A stretch of 64,000 nt of DNA from Diphasiastrum complanatum. Taxonomy: Eukaryota; Streptophyta; Lycopodiopsida; Lycopodiales; Lycopodiaceae. The notes beneath the pieces are model-generated. The model was given only the letters and a program-made list of their open reading frames with translations, made no database searches and was not told the origin of the DNA. Where the stretch lies: NCBI GenBank assembly GCA_029204225.1, contig CM055099.1, forward strand, positions 40,657,631-40,721,630. Reading direction: 5' to 3'. A program made the translations under genes and the position numbers. Every line of letters begins with the position of its first letter. Within the stretch, counting starts at the first letter, position 1. Shown here in pieces: positions 9,227 to 19,930 of this stretch.

Positions 9227-10223
9227 TCATCTGCACATATTGAAGGCACTGGATATGCAATAGGATGCACTTTCTCGTACTATCTTATCAGCACTACCTT
9301 TATAGGCATGTCCAAACTTCAATAGTGCTACGCGATACTCTTCAAACGAAGTATCAGGTCTAATCCCGGGAATTATTGGCCAGTTGACTTGCCTCTTTGC
9401 TGGCTTCTTTCTTTCCCAAGGGTCTCTCCTTCGGATCGGCACATAGTTGGGGTCAACCCTCTTCCAACTTGGTGCCCTTAGGTACTCTTGGAGTTGTTCA
9501 TGATTGTTCAACAGCATCACAATTCTCCAAGAGGGTTGTGGCCGCAAAGCATTTACTAGGCTACTGAGTTTGGGGTAATCTTCAGCAGTCACTTTCTTTC
9601 AGCCTCCCGGGTCTCCTTTCTTATATCTCCTCTGAAAATCTTCAGACTCTTTTCGATCATCAAATTGTCTCCGGATCTTTTCTTTGGATTTCTCGGACAA
9701 CTTCCTTGGTGTGAGCATAGGTATAGTTGCTTGTTGCACATGGGAAGGTGATGATGTTTGTTGAAATAATTGGATGGGTGATTGAGATCTGGATTTGGAT
9801 CTGGGTCATGTGACTGCACTTGCGGAGATGAGGACTGTGGACTGTGGATCTTGGATTGTTTCCCTGGTTGGTGATTGTGCCTGCTGTGTATCTTGGATCT
9901 GCAGCTGTTGAGAGGAGATGGTAGGTGATGTCTTCCTGAACTTGGCTCATCTTGTTTGCAATTTGCCTTCCTCTTCATCATCATCGTCCTCACTGCTGCT
10001 TGAGGGCACAACTTCGTAGCCAGGCATTCTGATTTTCTTTCTAGGCACTAATTTGCCTATCTTGGATGGTGGTGGGCTGTCAGACTCAGAAGTAGGCTTA
10101 CTTCTGGTAACTTCTCTGTTTCTTTTTAGCTGGTGATTTGTCAACAGGACCGGATGTTCGTGGGGGAGATCTTTCCTGGAGTTTCTGTGTCCTTATTTCT
10201 TGTGACGCAGCAGAAGCAGCCAT
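9227..10223 (-). pseudogene. Unknown basic/acidic protein, broken by in-frame TGA codons
   Basis: I do not recognise this gene. One frame reads almost through on the minus strand from about 10144 to 9227, interrupted only by TGA at 9949-9947, 9808-9806 and 9601-9599. A Met at 10223 in a neighbouring frame gives a plausible N-terminus (MAASAASQEIRTQK), so one frameshift near 10110 is likely. The product would have a Lys/Arg-rich N-terminus, an acidic run (SSSSEDDDDEEEG) and a Ser/Gln-rich middle. A globular C-terminal part includes EDYPKLSSLVNALRP, WKRVDPNYVPIRRRDPWERK and FEEYRVALLKFGHAYKG. The basic/acidic pattern suggests a nuclear protein. A transposon accessory ORF is possible but unproven. 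Confidence 0.5.
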
Positions 10224-11186
10224 TACAAAATTGTGGTAGTGGAAATTGAAAAAAAGAAGCAGCCATTACAAAATCAAACTTTTGCTAGACATTGGAACAA
10301 AAACCCAAGCAACACAAGCTAGGTAGAACAAACAATTGACATTTTCGCAATATAATCTCTCAAAATAGAAATGTGGGTTAATCTTATATTTTTGTGAATT
10401 CAAACAAATACTTCCATACAAAAAGAGGCCAATATTTAAGTCTTTTACACCACAAAGGCAACATATTCTCGCAGTAAAACAAAGGTTTCACTTTTTCCTA
10501 GGTCAAATATCGTCATTTTTTAAGCTAGAAAGGAGACATTTCCTTATGTCATTTAATCTCATACTTCTTATTGATCTCCTAACCATTATGCTATGTTACA
10601 ATGTTTCACCAAGCAGGAGCAGTTCAAGCAAATCTTTTTGGATGCAGATCTATTGCCTGGTTATTTAAATGGTAAGGAAAGAATAAACATGTTTAAAAAT
10701 CTTATTTGTTTGTGCTATTTTAGAATAGTTAAAAGATAAAAGCATTATGAGAAAATAATATATTATGTGTGGAAAAGAGGAAATTCCTGCAAAAATAATA
10801 ACCCCTTATAACAGATGAAATATAATCAATGATCATTTCAAGCTGAAGTAGCAAAATCATTTTTTTCTCTGTGCTACTTGGATAAGGATATAGTTATATC
10901 TTATCATATATGGACTGGGTTTACACTAGAAATAATTCTAGAAAAAGTACTAGCTTAACCAGAAAAGTGTTTTGCATGTGATCAAGGGATCTTAATACAA
11001 ATCTAATTATATCGTCATGTTATTATGCTATGTTTAGAGACACTTGAGCACTATTAGAGCTACCGAAATCCTCCATTTCCTCGGCCTCAGATCAGTGCTA
11101 GAAAGTCCTAATATTCAAGGAATTTGACCCCTTAACATTGCATCTATCGTTTTCCCTGCCTAATAGCCTTCAACTGTCTTTAAGTC
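10224..11186. other. AT-rich spacer, no gene seen
   Basis: A 10-bp match (gcagccattacaaaat) is duplicated at 10217-10232 and 10260-10275. Otherwise this is low-complexity AT-rich DNA with no open frame of interest and no recognised element. Confidence 0.5.
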
Positions 11187-11575
11187 AGTTATGGACTTGG
11201 CTCTTTACATTCGCCATGTACATTTGCATCTACTTCACCTTTACTTTTTATGCATAAGCAGGCCTTGGGCCCTCTATTTTATTGTTTACTAACATTTAGA
11301 CATATGGTTGGCCTTGGCCCCTATTTTTCATTTTATTGACATTTAGACCATATGTCCTTGGAGGGGGGCCATCTTGGACGGTGCACTATTTTCCCTCCCA
11401 GTTGACTCTTATCCTCTAGACCTCTTTCTAGGGCTTCCTGTTGGATATAAGTAGGGCTCTAGTGTCACTTTCATTTTCAGCTTATGATATGGATCTCTCT
11501 CATCAGAGCACTTTCCTGAGCAAAATTTTTTTTTACCGAAGAGCGCCCATCCACCGTGCATATCTCCTTTCCTCT
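11187..11575 (+). repeat. 5' LTR of gypsy element B (start)
   Basis: The sequence from AGTTATGGACTTGG matches the 3' LTR of element E (28148 onward) for about 330 bp, including the GGCCTTGGGCCC blocks, the GGGGCC(A/T)TCTTGGA(C/G)GG segment and the TATA region. The LTR continues past 11575 into a minisatellite. Its 3' end, somewhere before the gag start at 12337, could not be fixed because I found no clear primer-binding site. Confidence 0.7.
11446..11450 (+). promoter_or_regulatory. LTR TATA box (element B)
   Basis: GGATATAAGTAGGG lies within the LTR at the same place as GGCTATAAGTAGGG in element E. It is a candidate RNA polymerase II TATA box. Confidence 0.55.
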
Positions 11576-11850
11576 AGCTCCATCGTTGCTTCCTCGCTAT
11601 CCCTACCCTCCGCTTTTCATCGCTGTCCCCCCCTCGCTATCCTTGCCCTCGCTCCCTGCCCTCCCTCGCTTTTCCTCGTTGTCCCTCCCTCGCTATCCCT
11701 GCCCTCGCTGTCTGCCCTCCCTCGCTGTCCCTCACTGGCCCCTCCCTCGCTCTCCCTACCCTTGCTCCTTGCCCTCCCTTGCCGTCCCTCCTTGACCCCC
11801 TTCGCCGTCCCTCCTTGACCCCCCTCGTTGTTCCTCCTTGACCCCCCCAT
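11575..11850 (+). repeat. CCTCGCTGTCC-type minisatellite in the LTR/leader
   Basis: Degenerate tandem units of roughly 10-20 bp built on CCCTCGCT(G/A)TCC and CCTTGACCCCC run for about 275 bp. Element E's LTR lacks this array, so it expanded in or was gained by this copy. Open frames through it on both strands are repeat artefacts. Confidence 0.75.
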
Positions 11851-12548
11851 CAGGCAATACGCTCTTGCAATCAGCAGATACATCACACTTCATTTATTCA
11901 GCAGCAGCAAGCACTTGCAGGATGTGAAGGCAAATCTTTTGTACTTTTTTTGTTGCTTCTTTTATGTCTTCGTCTGCGGTTGGTTGCAGCTTTTGTAGTG
12001 TTATCAGTGATGTTATCGGGTGATTTCTGAAAGCCGTGCGTGAACTTTCTTTGAGCGAGCATTCTCATCCCGTTTTTTGGCAGCCAATTTTTTTTGGTCA
12101 GATTATGGAACAGTTCCTTGGTGTTTTAGGTCTTGGAACTTGGACTGGAGACGCCGACTTCCCTTTTCCACTGTCTTCTGTTGGGTGACTACCTTCCTCT
12201 ATTACGAGTTCTTGTGAGAGTCGCTTACGTGCTTTTTATGGCGTACCTGTTGTGACGACTTATGTCCTCTCCTTTAGTTCGTCCATTGGATTCCGTACGT
12301 CTCTTGCTCTTGCTCTAGTTTCATTTCTCTTTCGTTATGTCGGAAGCCCATTCTCTGACCACGAGTGAACACCCTCAAGATGCTTTGACAGATCATATTT
12401 GTTAGGCCATGGACGCTGCTATTTTTAGCCTCTCTTCTTGTTTAGATACTGTCATGACCAATCTTGCCTCATTTCAGTCCCAGATTGACGCATTACAGCC
12501 CCATGGCCTTGGCAAGGCTCCTATGACGCCTATCCTCGGGACACCGTC

Positions 12549-12968
12549 TATAAAGTCCTCACAACAGGATTCTAGTCTAAGCATACCATACAAAGCAACA
12601 ACACATGGGAACCGGTGGAGGTTAAACCAACCCAACCAAACCTAGATCGTACGGATCTAGCCCCCAAGCTATGGATCAATCAGAGTCATGGGAAGAGGAG
12701 TCACACCAGCAGCATGTAGCTACTCATCACAAATCAAGCATACACTAGTGAGAGCCCAGCAGGTATACTTATACCCTTTAAGGCCCATGCACCACTAGTA
12801 GTGCACTGTGACACCTCACTGGACACCTCTGCAGCCTATCTGGGCCACGTCATCCAGTTCCCTAATGACTCACTGATAGACCCATACCAACTCCACCACC
12901 ATGTGTTTAGGCCTACAACCATTAATTATGACCATGTACACATAAGGACCCCAATTCTCTTATAGTCA
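12549..12968 (-). repeat. Downstream LTR of the miniature element
   Basis: This 420-bp copy is the 3' LTR when read on the minus strand. It differs from its partner at about eight positions, nearly all C/T or G/A transitions, so the insertion is relatively recent compared with the surrounding gypsy decay. Confidence 0.8.
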
Positions 12969-13240
12969 GGCACTTTGGACATTTTCATGTGCAATCCGTA
13001 GCATTTCGTGCATATCATGTAGGAAATCCGCTACTTTCTGAAACTTGATAGTCCGAGTCTCAACCGCGATGGGTGACCTAGGCTCAAACCGTACATAAGC
13101 ATGAACGGGCTATAACCGGTAGCCGAATGCTTACTACTATTATAGGCAAACTCGATCAATGGAAGGTACTTTTTCCAATCAGATTGCCGTCTGGAAACAT
13201 ATGCCCGAAGCATTTGTTCCATCGTCTAATTTGTTCTTTC
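12969..13240 (-). pseudogene. Captured Ty3-gypsy integrase fragment
   Basis: The minus strand encodes about 90 residues from the integrase region after the catalytic core: QTERTN, one stop, [37 protein letters not shown], and then [22 protein letters not shown]. It ends exactly at the 3' LTR. It comes from a gypsy lineage different from the chromovirus copies nearby, whose equivalent reads HLCLAGYSYNSSVS. A one-base frame change lies near 13035. Confidence 0.8.
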
Positions 13241-13252
13241 CGTCTGATACCA
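13241..13252 (-). promoter_or_regulatory. Primer-binding site, initiator Met tRNA type
   Basis: The minus strand reads TTGGTATCAGACG directly after the LTR. TGGTATCAGA matches the common plant LTR-retrotransposon site complementary to initiator tRNA-Met. The same bases overlap the start of the integrase fragment (CAGACGGAAAGA, reading Q-T-E-R). Confidence 0.65.
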
Positions 13253-13253
13253 A

Positions 13254-13673
13254 TATAAAGTCCTCACAACAGGATTTTAGTCTAAGCATACCATACAAAG
13301 CAACAACACATGGGAACCGGTGGAGGTTAAACCAACCCAACTAAACCTAGATCGTACGGATCTAGCCCCCAAGCTATGGATCAATTAGAGTCATGGGAAG
13401 AGGAGTCACACCAGCAACATGTAGCTACTCATCACAAATCAAGCATACACTAGTGAGAGCCCAGCAGGTATACTTATACCCTTCAAGGCCCATGCACCAC
13501 TAGTAGTGCACTGTGACACCTCACTGGACACCTCTACAGCCTATCTGGGCCACGGCATCCAGTTCCCTAATGACTCACTGATAGACCCATACCAACTCCA
13601 CCACCATGTGTTTAGGCCTACAACCATTAATTATGACCATGTACACATAAGGACCCCAATTCCCTTATAGTCA
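13254..13673 (-). repeat. Upstream LTR of the miniature element
   Basis: This 420-bp copy is the 5' LTR when read on the minus strand. It is bordered internally by the primer-binding site at 13253-13241. Confidence 0.8.
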
Positions 13674-15363
13674 CAATTAACTTACGGGTTGTTGGTCTAC
13701 CGGTCCCTAGCGTGGACACGCTACCCGAGACCAGTCATGGGCATGACACCGTCGTCCTCCAGTTATCTTGGTGGCCGCTCGTGATTTCCGTGACCGGATA
13801 TAGCTTACTACCTATTCTAGTTCCTCTGATAGGAATCTCCTAGAGAACTGGTTTGCTAAGCTTGATAATTATTTCCAGATCTACCCTAAAACTGCGTTCA
13901 GAAGATCCAGTTAGCCGCCTTACATTTGGATGGTCGGGTTGCCACTTGGTGGCGGGTTTTTCGTTCTGATCCTGATCGGGAGGGGATGCATTTATGGCCC
14001 TCTTTTCGCCGTGACCTTCGCCATGCTATGATTGATCCTCAGTGGCTGAGTCTCCAGCGTGATCTCTTTCGTAATCTCACTCATACTAGCGACCTGCTTT
14101 CTACACAGATCAGTTCACAGAGCTATCTTACCTCTTTTCAGACTTACAGCCTGCTGATTGCTACATTGCAGGACTTCGAGGTGCATTACGCTATGATGTT
14201 GTCTCTTGCTAGTGCTCTACAACATTAGTACCCTGATACAACATTTTTCCATTTTTCCCGACCTCGTCCCCTCAGTTTTTACTCCACCCCCTACATTGCC
14301 TTCCGCCTCTATTGTTCCTTCTGCCACACGTCCTCCTATTCCTCGCCCTGCTTCTGTTTGCCGTTACACTTCCACAGAGTTCGTCGACATTCAGCAGAAA
14401 CGTGTTTGTTTCCGTTGTAAGAGTCCAACCCCCTTGCTCGTGATTGTCGCCAGACTCCTCTTACTACTACTACTACTGTTTTCTATCATGAGGGCACTGA
14501 CGCTGACGATTCTGATATCTATATCCAAGTCTCCGACGACCTTGATCCTGTGTCCGAGCCTTCTTCTGACCTCCTCCCAGCTACTTGCCATGCCCAGCTT
14601 GCTTATGCTACCTGGACTGGGCGTCCTGGTCCTCGCTCCGTCGGTTATGCATACGCATTACTGGACGAGAATGTATTGCTTTAGTGGATACAGGCAACAC
14701 ACATTCCTTTATCAACAGTTACATCTCCAGTTGGATCCGTGCTTTACCTATTCCTGCTCCACAGCCTCTCAATGTTGAGGTTGCCAGTTCTCATTCTTTC
14801 CCTAGCCAGGGCTTGGCATACCGCATTGGGGATTTTTCTGGACAGGCGGATCTTTATATTATTCCTATGGAGCGCTATGATCTTATACTTGGTGCTGATT
14901 GGTTTGCTTCTCTTGGTGCCGTAACATTGGATTTGACACGGCAGACACTCACTTTTGTGCATGATTCAGTTACCCACCCCCTTGTTAGCATCGATTCCTA
15001 GGGAGATTTCAGTGGGAAATGGTTTATGTGTAGCCTACCTAAGGCTCATTGTGCGGCTCTCTTATGTGTACTACGTGCTACAACAGCTCCTTCAGTTGCC
15101 ATTTCATCACCACCAGTTGTTCCTCAGGTGATATCTGACCTCTTACATTGGTATGCTTATGTCTTTTCAGAACCTACGACGCTACCACCATTGCGTGATG
15201 TTAACCACCACATTGAGTTATGCCCTGGGTTTGCTCCTCCCTCCCATCCTCACTACCGTATGTCTAAGTCTGAGCGTGATGAGGTTGAGCTTCAGATCTT
15301 TGCATTATTAGACCAGGGTCTTATTGTTCCCAGCCATAGCCCTTTTGGTGCCCCTGTCCGCAA

Positions 15364-17190
15364 GCAAAGGTGTATGATAGAACACATCCATAGGCTGTCA
15401 TGTGGGCTCCTCAACAGGACGACTGCCGCCGGCGTCACGAAGGAGCATCATCCTCATTAGCAACACGTAATAAATTGACATGGAATATATCACAGGCCTG
15501 TGTCGAAGAAGGAAGCTGCAACCGATATGTCATAGGACTAAGAAGGTCCATAATAGCTTCTCATTAGAAGCATGGCCCTGAATAAAGTGATGTCGAGCAA
15601 AACGAAGGCGTAGATAAACCATATCCCCACCTTGAAACTGAACATGTCGTCGATGACGATCAACAGAAGTTTGGTATTGTTGCTGGACGTGCTGTGGATG
15701 TGTCTAGGCCCGAGAAATAAGCTCGCGAGCACCTGATAGAAAAGAGGCAAGTGTAACAGGTGTATCCTCAAGAGGAAAAGGTATGCCAAGTAATAGGGGT
15801 GCATAGCTATGAGATAATAAGAAGGGAGAGACACCAGTGCTGGTACTAACTGAGTTATTATAGCTATACTCAGCTAAACATAGATGCTGATCCCAGTCCT
15901 TCCCTGAATGAGTAACAAAATGGCAGAGATAATCCTCAAGGATTCAATTAAGGACCTTAGACTGTCCATCGGCAGTAGAATGATAAGCAAAACCCATAAA
16001 AAGCTGAACATCCAGTATGCGCATAAGCTCTATCCAAAATGTAGAGGTAAACTTACTCTTCCCGATCAGAAAGGATAGTACGAGGAAATCCATGGAGGCG
16101 GAAAATCTTTGACAAGAATAAACGTGCACACTGCTTCAGCGGTAATAGTACTGTGAACCGGTATAAAATGTGCCTGCTTCGAGAACCTATCAACCACCAC
16201 CATCATGAATCATGACCACTCTGGGTACGGGGAAGGCCTAGGATAAAGTCCATAGAAATATCAGTCTACTGGCGATGAGGAATTGGCCAACTCTGAAGCA
16301 AACCAGCAGACTTAGCACGAGAGTACTTATTGCGGGCACAAAAAGTGCAGTTGCAAATAAGAAGGGCCAGCTCAGACTTCATGGATGGCCAGTAAAAGTG
16401 GTCCTTAAGATGAGCATAAGATTTTTGATACCCAAAATGGCCACCAACAGGGGAGGACTGAGCATCAGACAATAACTGGGGGCGAAGAGGCAAGGAGCTA
16501 GGGATACAGAGAGACCAAAAATGATAAAACGGTGATCAACGATGGAATAGACCTGGTGTGGACGAGAAGAAACAGGAGGTGCAGAACTATAAACATCACG
16601 AAAGTCAAGACAAGTGAGATAAGCGGAGGGAAGATCATCAAACCAGGTAGGAATAGTGGCAACAAGTGTGTGTAACAAAGCAGGCAGACAGGATAAAGCA
16701 TTGGCAACGGCGTTCGAACGGCCAGGACGATATAAAATAGAAAAAAGGAAAATTGCAACCAACGAAATTGACGATCGCTAAGATCCCGCTGGGATAACAA
16801 ATAATGGAGAGTTTGGTGGTCAGTGACAATGTCGAATGGTATACGATATAGGTAATGACGCCACTTCTTAAGAGCATAGATAATGGTGAGAAGCTCTTTC
16901 TCGTGGACAAAATACCGTTGCTCATAAGAGCGAAGCCGTCACGACTCATAAGCAATGATGCACTGGGACTGGTGAATCAGTCTCAACAATAAATTCCTGG
17001 TCAAATCGAGGTAAGCACATAACATCGGCATCAACAATAGCACGACGAAGAGTATCAAAGGCTGTCTGGGTCCATAAAAATGTACGAGATTTCTTTAGAA
17101 GAGCATGAAGAGGAGCAGCCACAGCGACAAAGTGTGGAACAGGGCGGCGAAGGTGAGTGGCTAAACCGAGGAACATACGAACACTCTCAA
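15364..17190 (-). pseudogene. Ty3-gypsy element C: RT end, RNase H, integrase, chromodomain
   Basis: Read minus from 17190: the RT tail (VRMFLGLATHLRRPVPH), RNase H (IVETDS near 17000, then the YRPGR region near 16740), the integrase zinc finger (GGHFGYQKSYAHLKDHFYWPS, CTFCARNK near 16330-16440), the core (FTSTFWIELMRILDVQLFMG near 16030, SADGQSK-like), and the GPY region (15500-15600). The chromodomain tail encoding EATWEPIDVFYHT-like residues is at 15364-15440. Frameshifts are frequent, and the acidic residue after SDGQS is changed to Lys (SKVLN versus SEVLN). It abuts element B tail to tail. Confidence 0.8.
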
Positions 17191-17989
17191 CAAGTTTCCT
17201 TGCCCTCCTGTTAATGAGTTTTTACCTTCTTGCTGTAAAGTTCAAATATGTCCTCCACTTCTTGCATGACGATCTATGACTTTTCTATAAAATTGTATCT
17301 AGAAAATGAATGAAACAAGAATAACAATAGTGGTCAATATGATGACCTTCTTGCTTCTCTTCTTCATGATGTTCTTGGGAAGAACTCCTGACTTCTAGAA
17401 GTTGTTGGCCAAACATAGTTGAATTGATTCTTACTAGGCTTGCATCACTGCTAGCCGCAAGCTAATCTGCGAAAGGCAACGAAACCAAGAAAATAAATTC
17501 TCCTCTGTCATAGTAATGGCAAACCCCTTCTTGGACATGAATGATATTCCCTTTTTGGACAACAATGACATTTCCTTGTCCTCAAAGATGACTAGTCTAC
17601 CTAATTTGGCTCGTGCAAGAGCTCACCATACTATTCCGCTTGTTTGTGGGTCATCTTTCATTTATTTGATTTATTGTGCATGCAAGCTAATTTAGGCATT
17701 TAATTGTGTTCTAGTTAGCTTGACCACACTCAACTCATGACTTTAGCTAGCCAACTCTTTGATAGGATGGCTTGGCCTTAACATAGTCTTTTTTCTTGCT
17801 TGACATTCTAATTTGTCCTCTAATTGGAAACAAAAAGAAAGTTTCATGCCATGCTTGGCTACTTGCCAAGTACTACTTATGGTCTTAGACTTATAAATAG
17901 CAATATATTTGATGGTTTTTTTCTACTGTCAACGGCCGCAAATTCTCTTGTCTTGTCCTACTTTGTTGAAACAATATCCTTTAGAGGAA
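17191..17989. other. Spacer before the old gypsy copy
   Basis: No element is assigned with confidence. A gag-like stretch may begin after about 17820, because a zinc knuckle appears shortly downstream. Confidence 0.4.
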
Positions 17990-19150
17990 ATGAAGGCAAT
18001 TGTGCTTCAAATGCAAAAGTTCTAACCATAGAGCTATGGATTGTAGGTAGTTGCCTAATGTCATCATAACTTTTACAAAATGTAGCGGTTTGCTTATTCC
18101 ACATGTGCTAGTAATGGGTGACCATGTCACAGAGACTAAGTTAGCTAGTGGATACAAGCATTATACATTTACTTATTTAAAATCATATCTCACTTATTTC
18201 TCAAAATGGTAACTGGGGTTTCCCCCTTATACTACAAGTGGAGGTAGCTACTTCACATACCTTTGAGAATACCCAGATCTTACTTGGGGCACAATTTCAA
18301 ATTGGAGACTTTATAGGATAGACAGACTCATACATCATTCCCGTAGAGAGAGATGATGTTATTCTTCATACAGATTAGTTTACCTTGGATTTAGCAATAT
18401 AACATATATCCGTTTCTTGTGAGGAGAAGAGGTATGTTTTTCATGGTGTTGACTTTTAGGGTGATTACCAACTCATTTCTGGAAAGAAGACCTTCAAAAG
18501 CCTCCCAAAGGCTTACTATGTAGCCCTACTTTGTGTACGTGAGTTAGGGATACATGAGTCACTAGTTTTGGAGGACATTCTTCCAATAGTAAATGCTCTA
18601 TTACGTGCATATAGATATGCATTTGAGGAGCCAAGTAAACTGCCACCTTTGTGGGATATCAATCACCATATTGACATACTCCTTGGCACAATGCTTGCTT
18701 TGTTAGCACCAAATTGGCTTTCCAAGTATGAATAGGTAGAGTTTGATAAGCTACAATAAGGTATCTATACCCTAGGAAGGCTGTGATGTTCTCCAAGATT
18801 GACGATCAGGGTGTCATCAAGTTTTGATACACATAGAAGATGAGTTTAAAACAACAATCTGTACACTATCAAGACTATATGAGCTCAATGTGTTGCCTTT
18901 TGGGGTTTCAGATAGACCTTTGATTTTTTTATATGTTGTGCGACATCATTATTAGCAGTTCTTCTTTACCCAACCATATCGCGTACTTCCACTTTTTTGA
19001 AAACCAACTATATGCTAAGCACTCTAAATGTTCCTTTGCAGTTACCAAAGCTGGCTTTTTGGGCTTTTGTATAATTAATGACATTTTTCAACCTGATCTT
19101 TCCTAAGCAATCTCAAAATGTACTCATGTCCTTAGGTTAGTTGCCCATTT
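17990..19150 (+). pseudogene. Ancient Ty3-gypsy element D: gag knuckle, protease, RT
   Basis: A zinc knuckle reads CFKCKSSNHRAMDC near 17998-18045. It is followed by degenerate protease (FQIGDFIG, SYIIPVERDDVILHTD near 18300-18370), a linker (DYQLISGKKTFKSLPKAYYVALLCV near 18465-18540) and RT (FEEPSKLPPLWDINHHI near 18610; LNVLPFGV-like near 18890; the hydrophobic block before the LGF motif near 19000-19070). Order and wording follow elements B and E, but it has many stops and frameshifts and the catalytic boxes are erased. It is clearly older than B, C and E. Confidence 0.7.
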
Positions 19151-19554
19151 GTGGAAGTCTGTTCTTTAATTTGCCTCGATTGCTCTATTATGTACCCATA
19201 AGGGCTCGTAATAGTTTACCTATGGCAATTGTCTCGTTATGTAGGATGGAACGCTAGTCTAGAGCTATAGATCATTTCTGTGCTAGTTGTCAATGTTCTA
19301 TTGGCGGGGGTAACCCAAAGTTATTGACCTTGGCAGTGCACGCATGTGTCGATGGTTATGACATGACCATGTTGGTGAAGGTGACCCCACTTGTACTATG
19401 TATATAGAGGTGGATCTCCATGAGCGGGGCATTCATTCTCACTTGGAAAATGAACATCTATGTCTAGCAAATCATAGTTACAATAGTTCATTTAGCACCA
19501 TAAATGTATTTGCTTTGTTGTTGGCTCAAGGGTGCTCAACATCTATACCTAGTA

Positions 19555-19900
19555 AAGTGTCGATGAGCAAGCCATTTCCAAATGGAAGCTCAGGGATGGC
19601 AAGGCTTTTGTCTTAATCCCCCTTAACATCTCTGACACACAAATTGGTCATATCAGAAAGGACCAATCATCAAAAGAAGCTTGGGATATATTGAGTACAT
19701 TATATGAAGTGAGAGATGTCACTTCGAAACTACATCTGAGGAGAAAATTCTTCTCTCTTAGAATGTCAGATGATGATTTTGTTCAGAATCACATAGATGA
19801 ATTTAAGACTTTAATGGATCAGATGGTAGCAATAGGTTCAACAATTGAAAACTCTGATGTTGTAATGACCTTCTCCTTTTCTATTAAATTTCTCCTTAAG
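19555..19900 (+). pseudogene. Ty1-copia gag fragment
   Basis: The + strand encodes SKWKLRDGKAFVLI-like residues (with a stop) then TQIGHIRKDQSSKEAWDILSTLYE and the segment SKLHLRRKFFSLRMSDDDFV...HIDEFKTLMDQMVAIG. The gag at 37661-38962 contains the parallel RWKLKDGKAFALI...TQIGHVSEAQTSKEVWDIL. Only the central gag (UBN2-type) domain survives. There is one frame change near 19690. Confidence 0.75.
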
Positions 19901-19930
19901 TTTTACATTACTCAAGAAATGTACCAGTGA

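Larger units (their letters stand above)
12549..13673 (-). mobile_element. Miniature LTR retrotransposon (TRIM-like) nested in gypsy gag
   Basis: Two 420-bp direct repeats (12549-12968 and 13254-13673, about 98% identical by eye) flank only 285 bp of internal DNA. Reading minus, the upstream LTR is followed after one base by TGGTATCAGA, a match to the initiator-Met-tRNA primer site. The interior has no gag, protease or RT. It is an antisense integrase fragment. LTR ends read TGACTATA...CTTTATA on the minus strand, which is not a canonical TG...CA. No 5-bp target duplication is visible. Confidence 0.75.
12337..15363 (+). pseudogene. Ty3-gypsy element B: gag, protease and start of RT
   Basis: Gag begins at ATG 12337 (MSEAHSLTTSEHPQD), with an in-frame TAG about 20 codons later, then MDAAIFSLSSCLDTVMT. 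A miniature LTR element (12549-13673) splits gag. Gag resumes near 13800 (ENWFAKLDNYFQIYPKTAFR) and continues with LDGRVATWWRVF and FRRDLRHAMIDPQW. A zinc knuckle (CFRCKS...ARDC) lies near 14410. Retropepsin follows with ALVDTGNTHSF (near 14680) and DLILGADWF. The RT N-terminus (PHYRMSKSERDEVELQ, GLIVPSHSPFGAPV) ends abruptly at 15363, where an inverted 3' half of the same family begins. Several frameshifts make it non-functional. Confidence 0.8.

Noticed and set aside
9599-9949. Selenocysteine or programmed UGA readthrough in the unknown 9.2-10.2 kb gene.
   Set aside because: Land plants lack selenoprotein synthesis, and three UGAs plus a frameshift fit pseudogene decay better.
11441-11886. 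Ser/Leu/Pro-rich and Gly/Arg-rich open frames in the LTR minisatellite.
   Set aside because: Repeat-driven frames on both strands. The region is LTR and leader.
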